A DNA stretch of 64,000 bases, from positions 1 through 64,000 of the forward strand of contig NZ_FZOD01000028.1 in assembly GCF_900188345.1 (NCBI RefSeq), given 5' to 3'. The stretch's first letter is position 1. Each line of letters begins with the position of its first letter. Source of the DNA: Streptosporangium subroseum (GTDB taxonomy: Bacteria > Actinomycetota > Actinomycetes > Streptosporangiales > Streptosporangiaceae). The position numbers and the translations under genes are program-made. Shown piece by piece: positions 1-8,200 of this stretch. The notes under the pieces were generated by a model. It saw nothing but the letters and a program-made list of their open reading frames with translations. It was not told the DNA's origin and did no database searches.

Positions 1-147
1 GACGACGTAGCTGTCGCCCACGGCGTTGCTCTCCTCGTCCACCGAGCCGATCTTGCCGTCGGTGGCCTCAACGTCGAACCCGACCAGATCCAGTGCCTGG
101 TCGCCGCTACGGGCCTCGGAACGGTAGTCCCACACGTTTTCGGTCAT
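1..147 (-). CDS. PRC-barrel domain protein (3' part beyond window edge)
   Basis: The first 49 residues are visible, beginning MTENVWDYRSEARSG and continuing through a VGFDVEATDGKIGSVDEES stretch. That stretch is typical of the first strands of a PRC-barrel, a small beta-barrel fold found in actinobacterial stress proteins. The ATG lies at 147; the only ribosome-binding signal upstream is a weak purine run. The C-terminal part runs off the left edge. A SigB-like promoter lies about 35 bases upstream (190-213), so a general-stress role is likely, but the exact function is unknown. Confidence 0.75.
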   Translation of the reverse strand, partial: MTENVWDYRSEARSGDQALDLVGFDVEATDGKIGSVDEESNAVGDSYVV

Positions 148-189
148 GGCCAGACTCTTTTCTTCGGCGATGGTTGGGCACCCATCGCC

Positions 190-213
190 CTACCCGTCGC
201 GCTCGCGGTAAAC
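190..213 (-). promoter_or_regulatory. SigB/SigF-type stress promoter of the PRC-barrel gene
   Basis: On the minus strand GTTT (213-210) is followed after exactly 14 bases by GGGTAG (195-190). This matches the general-stress sigma pattern of actinomycetes, GTTT-N14-16-GGGTA. It lies about 40 bases upstream of the PRC-barrel ATG, which is suitable spacing. No experimental start is known. Confidence 0.55.
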
Positions 214-456
214 AAATGTGGCGGGCCGGAGCGCGGACGGCGGCCACCGCTGCACGGTCACCGTGAGGTCGGCGCCGAGGGGGAGGCGCTGGTTGGCGCG
301 CTCATTTCCGGGATCCGTTCGCGCTCCCTGGACGGAGACCGGAAACGGCCGGTCGCCCGGGGTGAGGAGGCAACCGGGCTGCGCACCAGCCGGATCACCG
401 GCGCGCCAGGCCTGGGGCACGATCAGCCGATGCGCCTTCGGCCGTGAAAAGCCGCA

Positions 457-485
457 GGCCTCGCCCTGTCTGTCAGGGCGAGGCC
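457..485 (-). terminator. Rho-independent-like hairpin after glsB-type gene
   Basis: A perfect 11-bp stem (457-467 with 475-485) encloses a 7-base loop. On the minus strand it is followed within about 6 bases by TTTT. It lies about 50 bases past the stop codon of the GlsB-family gene. The rest of 214-538 shows no gene I can support. Confidence 0.6.
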
Positions 486-538
486 GTCACGGGTACCGCA
501 TGGTCATCGCGCAGATGCCGGCAAGCTGGTGATCACTC

Positions 539-811
539 TTATCGGACGCCGCGCCTGCCGTACAGGCTCACCGCCGCGATCACGCCGACGGCGGCGACGA
601 TGACCTGCAGGAGGAGTTCGATCCAGTCGATTCCGCCGGTGCTGGCGACGCCGAAGGCGCTGGCGATGGCGGTGCCGATGAGGGCGGCGACGATGCCGAT
701 CACGATGGTCAGCCAGATCGGGATGCCCTGGCGGCCTGGCACGACCAGCCGGCCCAGGGCTCCGATGATGGCTCCGATGACGATGGCGGTGATGATGCCG
801 GTGACTGTCAT
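539..811 (-). CDS. GlsB/YeaQ/YmgE family stress-response membrane protein
   Basis: A 90-residue protein beginning MTVTGIITAIVIGAIIGALG, with three hydrophobic segments separated by short loops (a GRLVVPGRQGIPIW loop and a basic YGRRGVR tail). This is the usual size and pattern of the transglycosylase-associated (GlsB/YeaQ) family of small inner-membrane stress proteins; biochemical function is unknown. The ATG at 811 is preceded by AGAGAG, so I prefer it to a longer in-frame start at 871 whose extra 20 residues are polar and family-atypical. It is followed by the 457-485 hairpin and is probably monocistronic. Confidence 0.8.
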   Translation of the reverse strand: MTVTGIITAIVIGAIIGALGRLVVPGRQGIPIWLTIVIGIVAALIGTAIASAFGVASTGGIDWIELLLQVIVAAVGVIAAVSLYGRRGVR

Positions 812-966
812 GTCCCACACTCTCTGTTCGCTTGGCTGGCCGCCCTCTGCCCGGGCCGACCGGCACCACACATCACAAAACGATCAAGGCTAGTCGCCGG
901 CACCGGCAGCAGCCGAAGACCCGGCCCAGGCGATGGCCGCGGTCTGGGCAATACCGTCGACGGAGC

Positions 967-1160
967 TCCGGCGGTGTCCTGCACATCGCGCAGCGCGGTG
1001 CCGGCGTCCAGGGACAGGGTGACGGAGGGGCGCCGCAGCGAGTGCGGGGTGAGCCGTTTCCAGGAGGGGATGGCCGTGGTTTTGGCGATCCGGCGAATCG
1101 GTTTGCCGATGGCCTGGCGATCTATCGGCTTGCCCCCGGGATGGGGGCCGGTGGCCACGC
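967..1160 (-). pseudogene. Tyrosine recombinase (phage integrase) remnant
   Basis: A minus-strand stretch reads GKPIDRQAIGKPIRRIAKTT followed by IPSWKRLTPHSLRRPSVTLS and LDAGTALRDVQDTAG. This is the C-terminal catalytic region of actinobacterial tyrosine integrases, whose usual form is ...LTPHSLRHTFVTLALDAG..LRDVQDAAGH. The box-II HxxR region is altered (HSLRRPSV), and homology is lost after DTAG, before the catalytic tyrosine would come. No N-terminal part is present. It is a dead fragment beside the ArsR operon promoter. Confidence 0.65.
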
Positions 1161-1188
1161 TGACAGGGCCCGCCTGATCCCTTTCGGC

Positions 1189-1216
1189 TTTACATATACC
1201 GATATCGGCATATGAT
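1189..1216 (+). promoter_or_regulatory. Leaderless promoter with ArsR operator in the spacer
   Basis: TTTACA (1189-1194) and TATGAT (1211-1216) are separated by 16 bases. The ArsR-gene ATG begins only 6 bases after the -10 box and has no Shine-Dalgarno, so the mRNA probably starts at the ATG. The region 1194-1213 is a near-perfect dyad centred on CCGATATCGG with ATAT flanks, placing the likely operator between the promoter boxes, as expected for autorepression. Confidence 0.6.
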
Positions 1217-1222
1217 TGCCCC

Positions 1223-1564
1223 ATGGCACGAGCAGCGACGACGTCGGACGTCTTCAACGCGATCGCCGAGCCGCAGCGCCGGGAGATCCTGGTACTGCTG
1301 CGGGCGGGTGAGCGGTCGGTGACCGAGGTGGCCCAGGAGTTGGGGATGACCCAGCCGGGGGCGTCCAAACACCTGCGGGTGCTCCGGGAGGTCGGGCTGG
1401 TGTGCGACCGCAAGGCGGGCAAGCAGCGCCTGTACGGCCTTGACGCCAGCGGGCTGCGGCCCGTCCACGAGTGGACCGGCGGTTTCGAGCAGTTCTGGAA
1501 CGAGAGCTTCGACCGACTGGACGCCTACGTGCAGGACCTGAAGCAGACAAGGAAAGCGGAGTAA
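1223..1564 (+). CDS. ArsR-family winged-helix repressor (SRPBCC-operon type)
   Basis: A 113-residue protein with a compact winged helix: VFNAIAEPQRREILVLL (helices 1-2), SVTEVAQELGMTQPGASKHLRVL (helix-turn-helix, residues about 32-54) and a KQRLYGL wing, ending in an aromatic-rich tail (FEQFWNESFDRLDAY). No CxC or clustered histidine metal site is visible, so it belongs to the non-metal ArsR group commonly found with SRPBCC proteins. It is the first gene of a tight operon; the next ATG starts 3 bases after its stop. The upstream dyad (1194-1213) suggests self-regulation. The ligand is unknown. Confidence 0.85.
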   Translation: MARAATTSDVFNAIAEPQRREILVLLRAGERSVTEVAQELGMTQPGASKHLRVLREVGLVCDRKAGKQRLYGLDASGLRPVHEWTGGFEQFWNESFDRLDAYVQDLKQTRKAE

Positions 1565-1567
1565 CCG

Positions 1568-2074
1568 ATGAGCACGACAGAACAAGGAACGCCGGAGCGG
1601 TCGGCGACAGCCGACCGCGAGATCGTCATCTCCCGGATCATCGACGCCCCACGGGAGCTGGTGTTCGAGGCGTTCACCGACGTCCGGCACCTGTCGCGAT
1701 GGTGGGGACCGGAGGGGTTCACCACCACCACGCGGGCGTTCGAGTTCCGCGTCGGCGGACAGTGGGACTTCGTGATGCACGGACCGGACGGGACGGACTA
1801 CCAAGAGTGGATCACCTGGACCGAGCTCACTCCGCCGGAGCGGATCGCGCTGCTGCACGGTGAGTCCCGCGGCGACCCGAACGCCTTCGAGTCGGTCCTC
1901 ACGTTCGCGCCCGACGGCGCGGCGACCCGGATCGAGATGCGCACGGTGTTCCCCACCAAGGAGCTGCACGACGAGGCGGTCGAGAAGTACCACGCGATCG
2001 AGGGCGGCCGGCAGACCCTGGGCAACCTGGCTGCCTACGTCACCGAGATCGTCCGGAAGGGGGCTGAGGACTGA
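1568..2074 (+). CDS. SRPBCC (AHSA1-like) domain protein
   Basis: A 168-residue protein. After a variable N-terminus comes IVISRIIDAPRELVFEAFTD, then HLSRWWGPEGF, FRVGGQWDFVM and ITWTELTPPERIA, the usual landmarks of the activator-of-Hsp90-ATPase-1-like SRPBCC fold, and a C-terminal long helix (GGRQTLGNLAAYVTEIV). These proteins bind hydrophobic ligands in a helix-grip cavity; the ligand cannot be read from sequence. Immediately preceded by the ArsR gene and overlapped by the DHFR-like gene through TGATG, so the three are translated from one message. Confidence 0.85.
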   Translation: MSTTEQGTPERSATADREIVISRIIDAPRELVFEAFTDVRHLSRWWGPEGFTTTTRAFEFRVGGQWDFVMHGPDGTDYQEWITWTELTPPERIALLHGESRGDPNAFESVLTFAPDGAATRIEMRTVFPTKELHDEAVEKYHAIEGGRQTLGNLAAYVTEIVRKGAED

Positions 2075-2694
2075 TGGCCGGAAAGGTGTTCTTCAGCGTG
2101 TCGATGTCGCTGGACGGGTTCATCGCGCCCGAGTTCTCCGAGGATTTGATGGGGCGGCAGTGGATGGAACTGCAGCAGTGGATCTTCCCGCAGCGGTTCT
2201 TCCGGGAGAACCTGAAGCTCGGCAAGGGCGGCAAGGAAGGGCGCGACAACGACATCGCGCGGGAGACGTTCGAGCGCACCGGCGCGAGCGTGATGGGCAA
2301 GCGCATGTTCGACGCCGGCGAGCAGATGTGGCCGGAGGAGGCGCCGTTCCACACGCCGGTCTTCGTCGTGACGCACGAGAAGCGTGACCCCTGGGAGCGG
2401 CCGGGCGGGACCACCTTCCACTTCGTCAACGACGGCATCGAGTCCGCCCTCGACCAGGCCCGCGAGGCCGCCGGTGATCGCGACGTCCGCATCGCGGGCG
2501 GCGGCGCGACGATCCTGGAGCACGTGAACGCCGGCCTGATCGACGAGTTCTCGATCGCGCTCTCACCCGTGCTGTTCGGCTCCGGAATCCGCCTGTTCGA
2601 GGGCGTGGACGCCGGCCGCGTGGCCCTGGAGCAGGTCCGCGCGGAGCCCTCCCCGAAGGTGGCGCATTTGACCTACGCCGTCCGGGAGCGGTAA
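2074..2694 (+). CDS. Dihydrofolate reductase family (RibD C-terminal fold) protein
   Basis: A 206-residue protein starting MAGKVFFSVSMSLDGFIAPE. The SMSLDGFIA motif, GASVMGKRMFDAG, and IAGGGATILEHVNAGLIDEF followed by LFGSGIRLFEG are signatures of the RibD-C/DHFR-like NADPH reductase family. A DHFR function in folate metabolism is unlikely; most relatives are uncharacterised reductases. The start overlaps the SRPBCC stop by one base (TGATG), which implies translational coupling. ArsR + SRPBCC + RibD-C genes are often found together in actinomycetes. A second family member lies at 50070-50633. Confidence 0.85.
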   Translation: MAGKVFFSVSMSLDGFIAPEFSEDLMGRQWMELQQWIFPQRFFRENLKLGKGGKEGRDNDIARETFERTGASVMGKRMFDAGEQMWPEEAPFHTPVFVVTHEKRDPWERPGGTTFHFVNDGIESALDQAREAAGDRDVRIAGGGATILEHVNAGLIDEFSIALSPVLFGSGIRLFEGVDAGRVALEQVRAEPSPKVAHLTYAVRER

Positions 2695-2810
2695 TCGTCC
2701 CGAACTCAGCGCTCTCCCGCCGAGGTCGGCTGTCCGCGGACGGCCCGGCCCGCCCTGGCGGCGACGACGGAGGGCGATACGTGCTCACCCATGGAGGCGG
2801 GGAGCCGGCC

Positions 2811-3016
2811 ATGTACGCCGACACGGTGTCCGAACCGCTGTCCGCAGTGATCCCCGGCATCGACGAACTTCCCAGCACCGAGAACGGCGACGAAGCAGCG
2901 TTCGTGGCTCGCCACGAGGCGGCGATCGAGCCGGCCCCCCGGTGCAGACCGGGCCGGTGATCGACGCCACCGAGAACGACGGCTGGTCACCGGAGCAGGT
3001 CACCGCCAGGCCCTGA
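2811..3016 (+). pseudogene. Short frameshifted ORF of unknown family
   Basis: From ATG 2811, preceded by GGGGAG, an acidic reading frame (MYADTVSEPLSAVIPGID...) stops after 49 codons. Removing one base from the run of C at about 2937-2941 lets it continue as ...VQTGPVIDATENDGWSPEQ to a TGA at 3014-3016. I do not recognise the family. It may be a decayed short gene or chance; it sits between the DHFR-like gene and a Tn3 relic. Confidence 0.3.
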
Positions 3017-3091
3017 CGGGGCCATACGCTCCAGGCGTCCGGACGGGGAGAGTTACGGCCTTCGTCCGGGCGTCACCACCGGGTCCGCCGC

Positions 3092-3463
3092 CCGCTCGCC
3101 GCGCTGCTGTTCCAGCGTCAGCGGGAGATCACCGACACCCTCGTGGAGCTGCTGAACTCCACCGTGCACCGTATCAGCGCGCGGGCGGAGAAGAAGGTGA
3201 CCAAGACGTTTGTCGCCGAGTTCACCAAGGTCCGCGGTAAGTCCGGACTCCTCGGAAAGATCGCCGCCGCCTCGCTCGGCGCCCCCGACGGCTCGGTCCG
3301 CTCCGTGGTCTTCCCGGCGGCCGGCGGAGGGAAGACGCTGAAGGACCTGGTTGCGGAGATGAAGGCGACAAACGCCGAGTTCGCCCGCTCCAAGCGGGAG
3401 CACGATGGCCACTTCCGACACGACCCTCGGCACCTTTTGCATGAGATTCGACATAAGCCTTGA
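3092..3463 (+). pseudogene. Tn3-family transposase N-terminal fragment
   Basis: The frame reads LAALLFQRQREITDTLVELL, then NSTVHRISARAEKKVTKTF, KVRGKSGLLGKIAAASLGAP, VRSVVFPAA and TLKDLVAEMKA. This matches the region of Tn3-family transposases (DUF4158-side) that usually reads LVxLLxxxVHxIGxRAExxV...GKxxLLxxIAEAxL..VVFPVV..xTLxDLVxExKA. Family homology ends near KREHDGHFRHD; neither the DDE domain nor terminal repeats are visible. A second Tn3 piece, from the C-terminal domain and on the other strand, lies at 43788-44042. Confidence 0.6.
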
Positions 3464-4041
3464 ATCGCTGCACAACGGGATCGGAGCGGCTGGGTGCCGT
3501 GTTCGGCCCCCGCGAGTCCTCGGCGTTCCCGCGCTATCCGCCCAAAGTCCAGGGCGCATGGGTCGCAGTCGGTAATCGCGCCAGGTGGCGGGGTGCGGCG
3601 GGGGACGAGCCGATGGCCGGCACGGGCAGTGACGGACCGTCGGCAAGGGGGCCGCCGAGGGGCGGCGGCAGGACGGCGGCGGGTGGCCGAGTCGGTGCGG
3701 ACATGAGCGGATTCATCATGTGGATCACCGGGAGGGGCGACGGGGGTTGTGGGGCGGTAGGCGCGGACGTGGGGGATGCGGGGAAGTTCGATCTTGGGAT
3801 CACCGTAACAGCCGCATCCACCTTTGACCAGATATGAGCAGAAGTTCTGACTCTTCCAGCGATACTTCTTGACATTTCGCCGAAAATGACGCGTACTTCC
3901 ATCGAATGTTGATCCCACTACCCCCCACCGCACCACCGATCACAGCGCGACCGGTCCAGGCCTAGACCAACGTCGCGCGCGAAAGCAGTGTCCCGAGCAC
4001 CCGCAAGTCACCCTCACGCAAGCGTCACCGATTGGGGAACC
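3464..4041 (+). other. Intergenic region upstream of the laccase gene
   Basis: No ORF here has family features; reading frames on both strands are Pro/Gly/Arg-rich and look like composition artefacts. The segment about 3800-3910 is less GC-rich than its surroundings and is the likely location of the promoter of the laccase cluster, but I cannot assign -35/-10 boxes with confidence. Confidence 0.4.
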
Positions 4042-5046
4042 ATGACCGAGGTAGGCAGAGGCATGGCGAAAGGCCTGCTCTCCCGGCGTGCCTTCACCGC
4101 GTCCGCGGCGGCTGCCGCATTAGCGCCATTGGTCACAGCGAGTCAGACCGCGGCGTCGGCCCAGGCCGGTACGACCATGGGCGCGATCCGCCGCATCACC
4201 CTGTACGCCGAGCGGCTGGAGGACGGCCAGCTGGGCTACGGCCTGGAGCCCGGCAAGGCCACGATTCCCGGGCCGCTCATCGAGATGGTCGAGGGCGACA
4301 CGCTTGAGATCGAGATGGTCAACAACCTGGGCGTGACGGCGAGCCTGCACGTCCACGGGGTGGACTACGACGTGGCCAGCGACGGTACGAGACTGAACGA
4401 CAGCGTGGTCGAGCCAGGGGGCCGGCGCACCTACATCTGGCGCACCCACGCGCAGGGCAGGCGCGGGAACGGCGCCGGCATCGAGCCCGGCAGCGCGGGC
4501 TACTGGCACTACCACGACCACGTGGTGGGGACCGATCACGGCACGGGCGGCATCCGGCAGGGGCTGTACGGCCCGCTGGTGGTCCGGCGGAAGAAGGACG
4601 TCAGGCCGGACAAGACGTTCACCGTCGTCTTCAACGACATGATGATCAACAATCACCCCGCGCACCACGCGCCGGAGTTCGTCGCCAAGGTCGGCGAGCG
4701 GGTGGAGTGGATCGTGATCACCCACGGCGAGTTCTACCACACGTTCCACATCCACGGGCACCGCTGGGCCGACAACCGCACCGGCATGCTGGAGAGCCTC
4801 GAGGACCCGAGCCGGATCATCGACACCAAGATCACCGGACCTGCCGAGTCGTTCGGCTTCCAGCTGATCGCGGGCGAGCGCGTCGGCCCGGGGGCGTGGA
4901 TGTACCACTGCCACGTCCAGAGCCACTCCGACATGGGGATGGCCGGCATCTTCACGGTGACGGACGCGGACGGGAACGTGCCGGGTCAACAGGGCGGCGG
5001 TCACTCGGGCGGTGATCACGAGGGTGGTGACCACGCGGGCCACTGA
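4042..5046 (+). CDS. Small (two-domain) laccase, secreted multicopper oxidase
   Basis: A 334-residue protein from ATG 4042, which has GGGGAA upstream; a longer start at 3988 is less likely. It begins with a twin-arginine-like signal (LLSRRAFTASAAAAALAPLV). Copper motifs are in order: HVHG near 4350, HYHDH near 4507, HTFHIHGH near 4738, and YHCHVQSHSDMGM near 4903, which carries the His-Cys-His and axial Met ligands. Length and the IRRITLYAERL...ATIPGPLIE start match the trimeric small laccases (SLAC) of Streptomyces, which oxidise phenolics and reduce O2 to water. The His/Gly/Asp-rich tail (GGGHSGGDHEGGDHAGH) may bind copper. It begins a run of three secreted proteins. Confidence 0.9.
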   Translation: MTEVGRGMAKGLLSRRAFTASAAAAALAPLVTASQTAASAQAGTTMGAIRRITLYAERLEDGQLGYGLEPGKATIPGPLIEMVEGDTLEIEMVNNLGVTASLHVHGVDYDVASDGTRLNDSVVEPGGRRTYIWRTHAQGRRGNGAGIEPGSAGYWHYHDHVVGTDHGTGGIRQGLYGPLVVRRKKDVRPDKTFTVVFNDMMINNHPAHHAPEFVAKVGERVEWIVITHGEFYHTFHIHGHRWADNRTGMLESLEDPSRIIDTKITGPAESFGFQLIAGERVGPGAWMYHCHVQSHSDMGMAGIFTVTDADGNVPGQQGGGHSGGDHEGGDHAGH

Positions 5047-5211
5047 CGGCCGCGCACGGCCGGCCCGGCCCCGGGCGCCCCCGAGACCGGATCCGGTCGC
5101 CTCATGCCGTACGAGCACGGCCCTACGCAGACGTCGACACCCCGGACCGCGGCCGACCCCCGAACTCGTCCGCAAATGGTCCCGAACCACCCTCGATCCC
5201 AAGGAGCAATG

Positions 5212-8200
5212 ATGGGTCGAAAAGGCTATCTCCCGCCCCGACCACCCGCCTGGCGACGCGTACTGATCACAATGTCGAGTGCCGTCCTGGTGCTCGGACT
5301 GGCGACCCCGACCGCCGTGCCGGCCCAGGCACAGGCCCGGCTACAGGCACAGGCCCCCGCCCCGGCCGCCAAGAAGCCCGCCGTCAACGTGCTGGTCTTC
5401 AGCGGTCAGGCCGCGCAGCAGGACGACCCGGTGCGGGCGGCCGCGACGGCGATCAGGGAACTGAGCAAGAAGAACGGGTTCTCCGTCGAGGAGGCCCAGG
5501 ATCCGGCGGTCTTCACCGCCGACAACCTGGCGCGGTTCCGCGGCGTGGTGTTCCTGTCCGCCGCCGGCGTGAACCTGGACGAATCGCAGCTCGCCGCCTT
5601 CCAGGCGTACATCAGGGGCGGCGGCGGGTTCGTCGGCATCCGCGACGCCGCCCGCGCGCAGGTGGACTCGGCCTGGTTCACCGAACTGATCGGCACCCGT
5701 CCTGTCGGCGCCCTCCCCATCGCGGAGAAGGTGACGGAGGCCGCGGCGAGCGCGGAGAACCCGCCGAACGAGACCAAGGACAAGGTTTTCGACGGGGACA
5801 ACGACACCAAGTGGCTGGCCCGGACGCGGACCGGGTGGGTGCAGGGCAAGCTGGAGAAGCCCGTCGCGGTGGCGCACTACGCGCTGACGTCGGCCAACGA
5901 CTCCGCCGGCCGGGACCCGAAGGACTGGACCCTCCAGGGCTCGCAGAACGGGACGACCTGGACGGATCTCGACAAGCGCAGCGGGGAGACCTTCCCCCAG
6001 CGGTCCCAGAGCAAGGAATACAAGTTCGAGAACACCACGGCGTACCAGTACTACCGGCTCAACGTCACCGCGAACGGCGGTGAGCCCCTGACCCAGCTCG
6101 CCGAGCTGCGGCTGTTCGGGCCCGACTCCGCGCCTCCCCCCGCGGCGAAGGAGCAGAAGGCCGTCGTGGACATCCTCGACCGCCGGCATCCGGCGAACGA
6201 GGGACTTCCGCTCACCCTGTCGCGGACCGACAAGTGGCTGAGCTGGAACCCCAATCCGGTGGGCAAGGTCCACACGATCGCGCAGGTCGAGGAGTGGACC
6301 TACAACCCGAGCATGAACGGCAACGGCCCGTTCCATCCGGTCTCCTGGTGTCGTGACTACGACGGCGGCCGGTCCTTCTACACCGGCATGGGCGGCACCG
6401 CGGCGAGCTACACCAGCGACAAGCAGTTCCGCACGCACCTCGCCGGCGCCATCCGGTGGGCGACCGGCATCGTCCGGGGCGACTGCCAGGCGACCATCGC
6501 GGCCAACTACACCACGGAACGGCTGACCGCGCCGAACGCGCAGGGCCAGCTCGACCAGATCGGCGAGCCGCACGGCCTGACCATCGCGCCGAACGGCAAG
6601 GTGTTCTACATCGGCAAGGCGGCATGTGCCACCGGCCCGATCCCCGCCTGGACCGACCCGAAGGTGGGCCTCGGCTGCGGCACCATCCACCAGTGGGACC
6701 CGAGGACCAAGCAGGTCAAGCTGCTGACCACGCTGCCCGTCATGGGCAACCGCGGCAGCGGCGACGAGCTGGTCAAGAACGAGGAGGGCCTGGTCGGCAT
6801 CACCCTCGACCCGGACTTCGCGGAGAACGGCTGGATCTACGCGTACTGGATGCCGCACGCGTCGATCGACCGGGACAGGCGCATCGGCAAGCGGACGGTC
6901 TCCCGGTTCGACTACGACTCACGGACCCAGACGATCGACCAGAGCAGCCGCAAGGACCTCCTGCAGTGGGACACCCAGATCCACAGCTGCTGCCACGCGG
7001 GCGGAGGCATGACCTTCGACGAGGACGGCAACCTCTACGTCGGCACCGGTGACAGCAACTCCTCCGGCGGATCCGGCGGTTACTCCGGGAACAACTGGAC
7101 CCAGGACTACAAGGGCACCTCGTTCCAGGACGCCCGCCGTACCGCCGGCAACACCAACGACCTCAACGGCAAGATCCTCCGCATCCACCCGGAGCCCGAC
7201 GGCACCTACACGATCCCCGAGGACAACCTGTTCACCGGTGAGGAAGAGGGCGGAGGCAAGACCCGCGCGGAGATCTGGGTGATGGGCGTCCGCAACATCG
7301 CGCGGCTGCAGTGGGACAAGGAGAACGACTGGATCACGGCCGGCTGGGTCGGTCCGGACGCCGGCGGCCCGAGCGAGACGTGGGGACCGGCGAAGTACGA
7401 GACCGTGACGGTTCTCACCTCCGCCGGCAACCAGGGCTGGCCGTACTGCATGGGCAACAAGCAGCCCTACCGCGACCGCAGCAACGGCAACGCCACCCAG
7501 CCCGCCGAGTGGTACGACTGCGACAACCTGAAGAACACCTCGCCGCGCAACACCGGCCTCGTCGACATCCCGCCGGCGCGCGACAACATGATCTGGTACT
7601 CGCCGCAGGGCGGCGGCCCGGTCTACCCGAAGCGGCAGGACGGCAGCGGTCTCCCCACGTACAAGCAGGGCGAGGAGACCCTCACCATGCCCTACCTCAA
7701 GGGCGGCGGCCAGGCGGTCATGTCGGGCCCGACCTACCACCGCTCCCAGACCGACACCGACAGCGGGGTCGCGTGGCCGGAGTACTGGGACGACAAGTGG
7801 CTCATCGGTGACCAGTCCAACGGCAACAACCGCATCGCCGTGACCGTGAACCCGGAGACCGCCCGGGACGCGGGCCGACCGGCGTTCGCCGAGGACCTGC
7901 GGAACATCATCCCGGGCGGCAACGGCGCCAACCAGCTCCAGTCGTGGATGGACGCGAAGTTCGGCCCCGACGGCGCGCTCTACATGCTCGACTACGGCAG
8001 CGGCTTCTTCAGCCTGCACGCGAACCAGAAACTGGTCCGCGTCACCTACAAGGGCGGCCCGGCGACGCCGAACCCGGACGCCGCCGTGGCGCGTCCCGCC
8101 CGGCAGAACGCCGAGCCCAAGACGATGACGTTCTCCAGCGCCAAGGCCGGAGGCGTGGCGTGGGAGTGGAACTTCGGCGACGGCAGCGCGCCGTCGAACG

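Noticed and set aside
3460..3902. Open frames on both strands upstream of the laccase.
   Set aside because: Gly/Pro/Arg-rich without motifs; more likely a promoter region.
4120..5202. A 360-codon minus-strand frame opposite the laccase.
   Set aside because: Composition artefact; the laccase copper motifs prove the plus frame.
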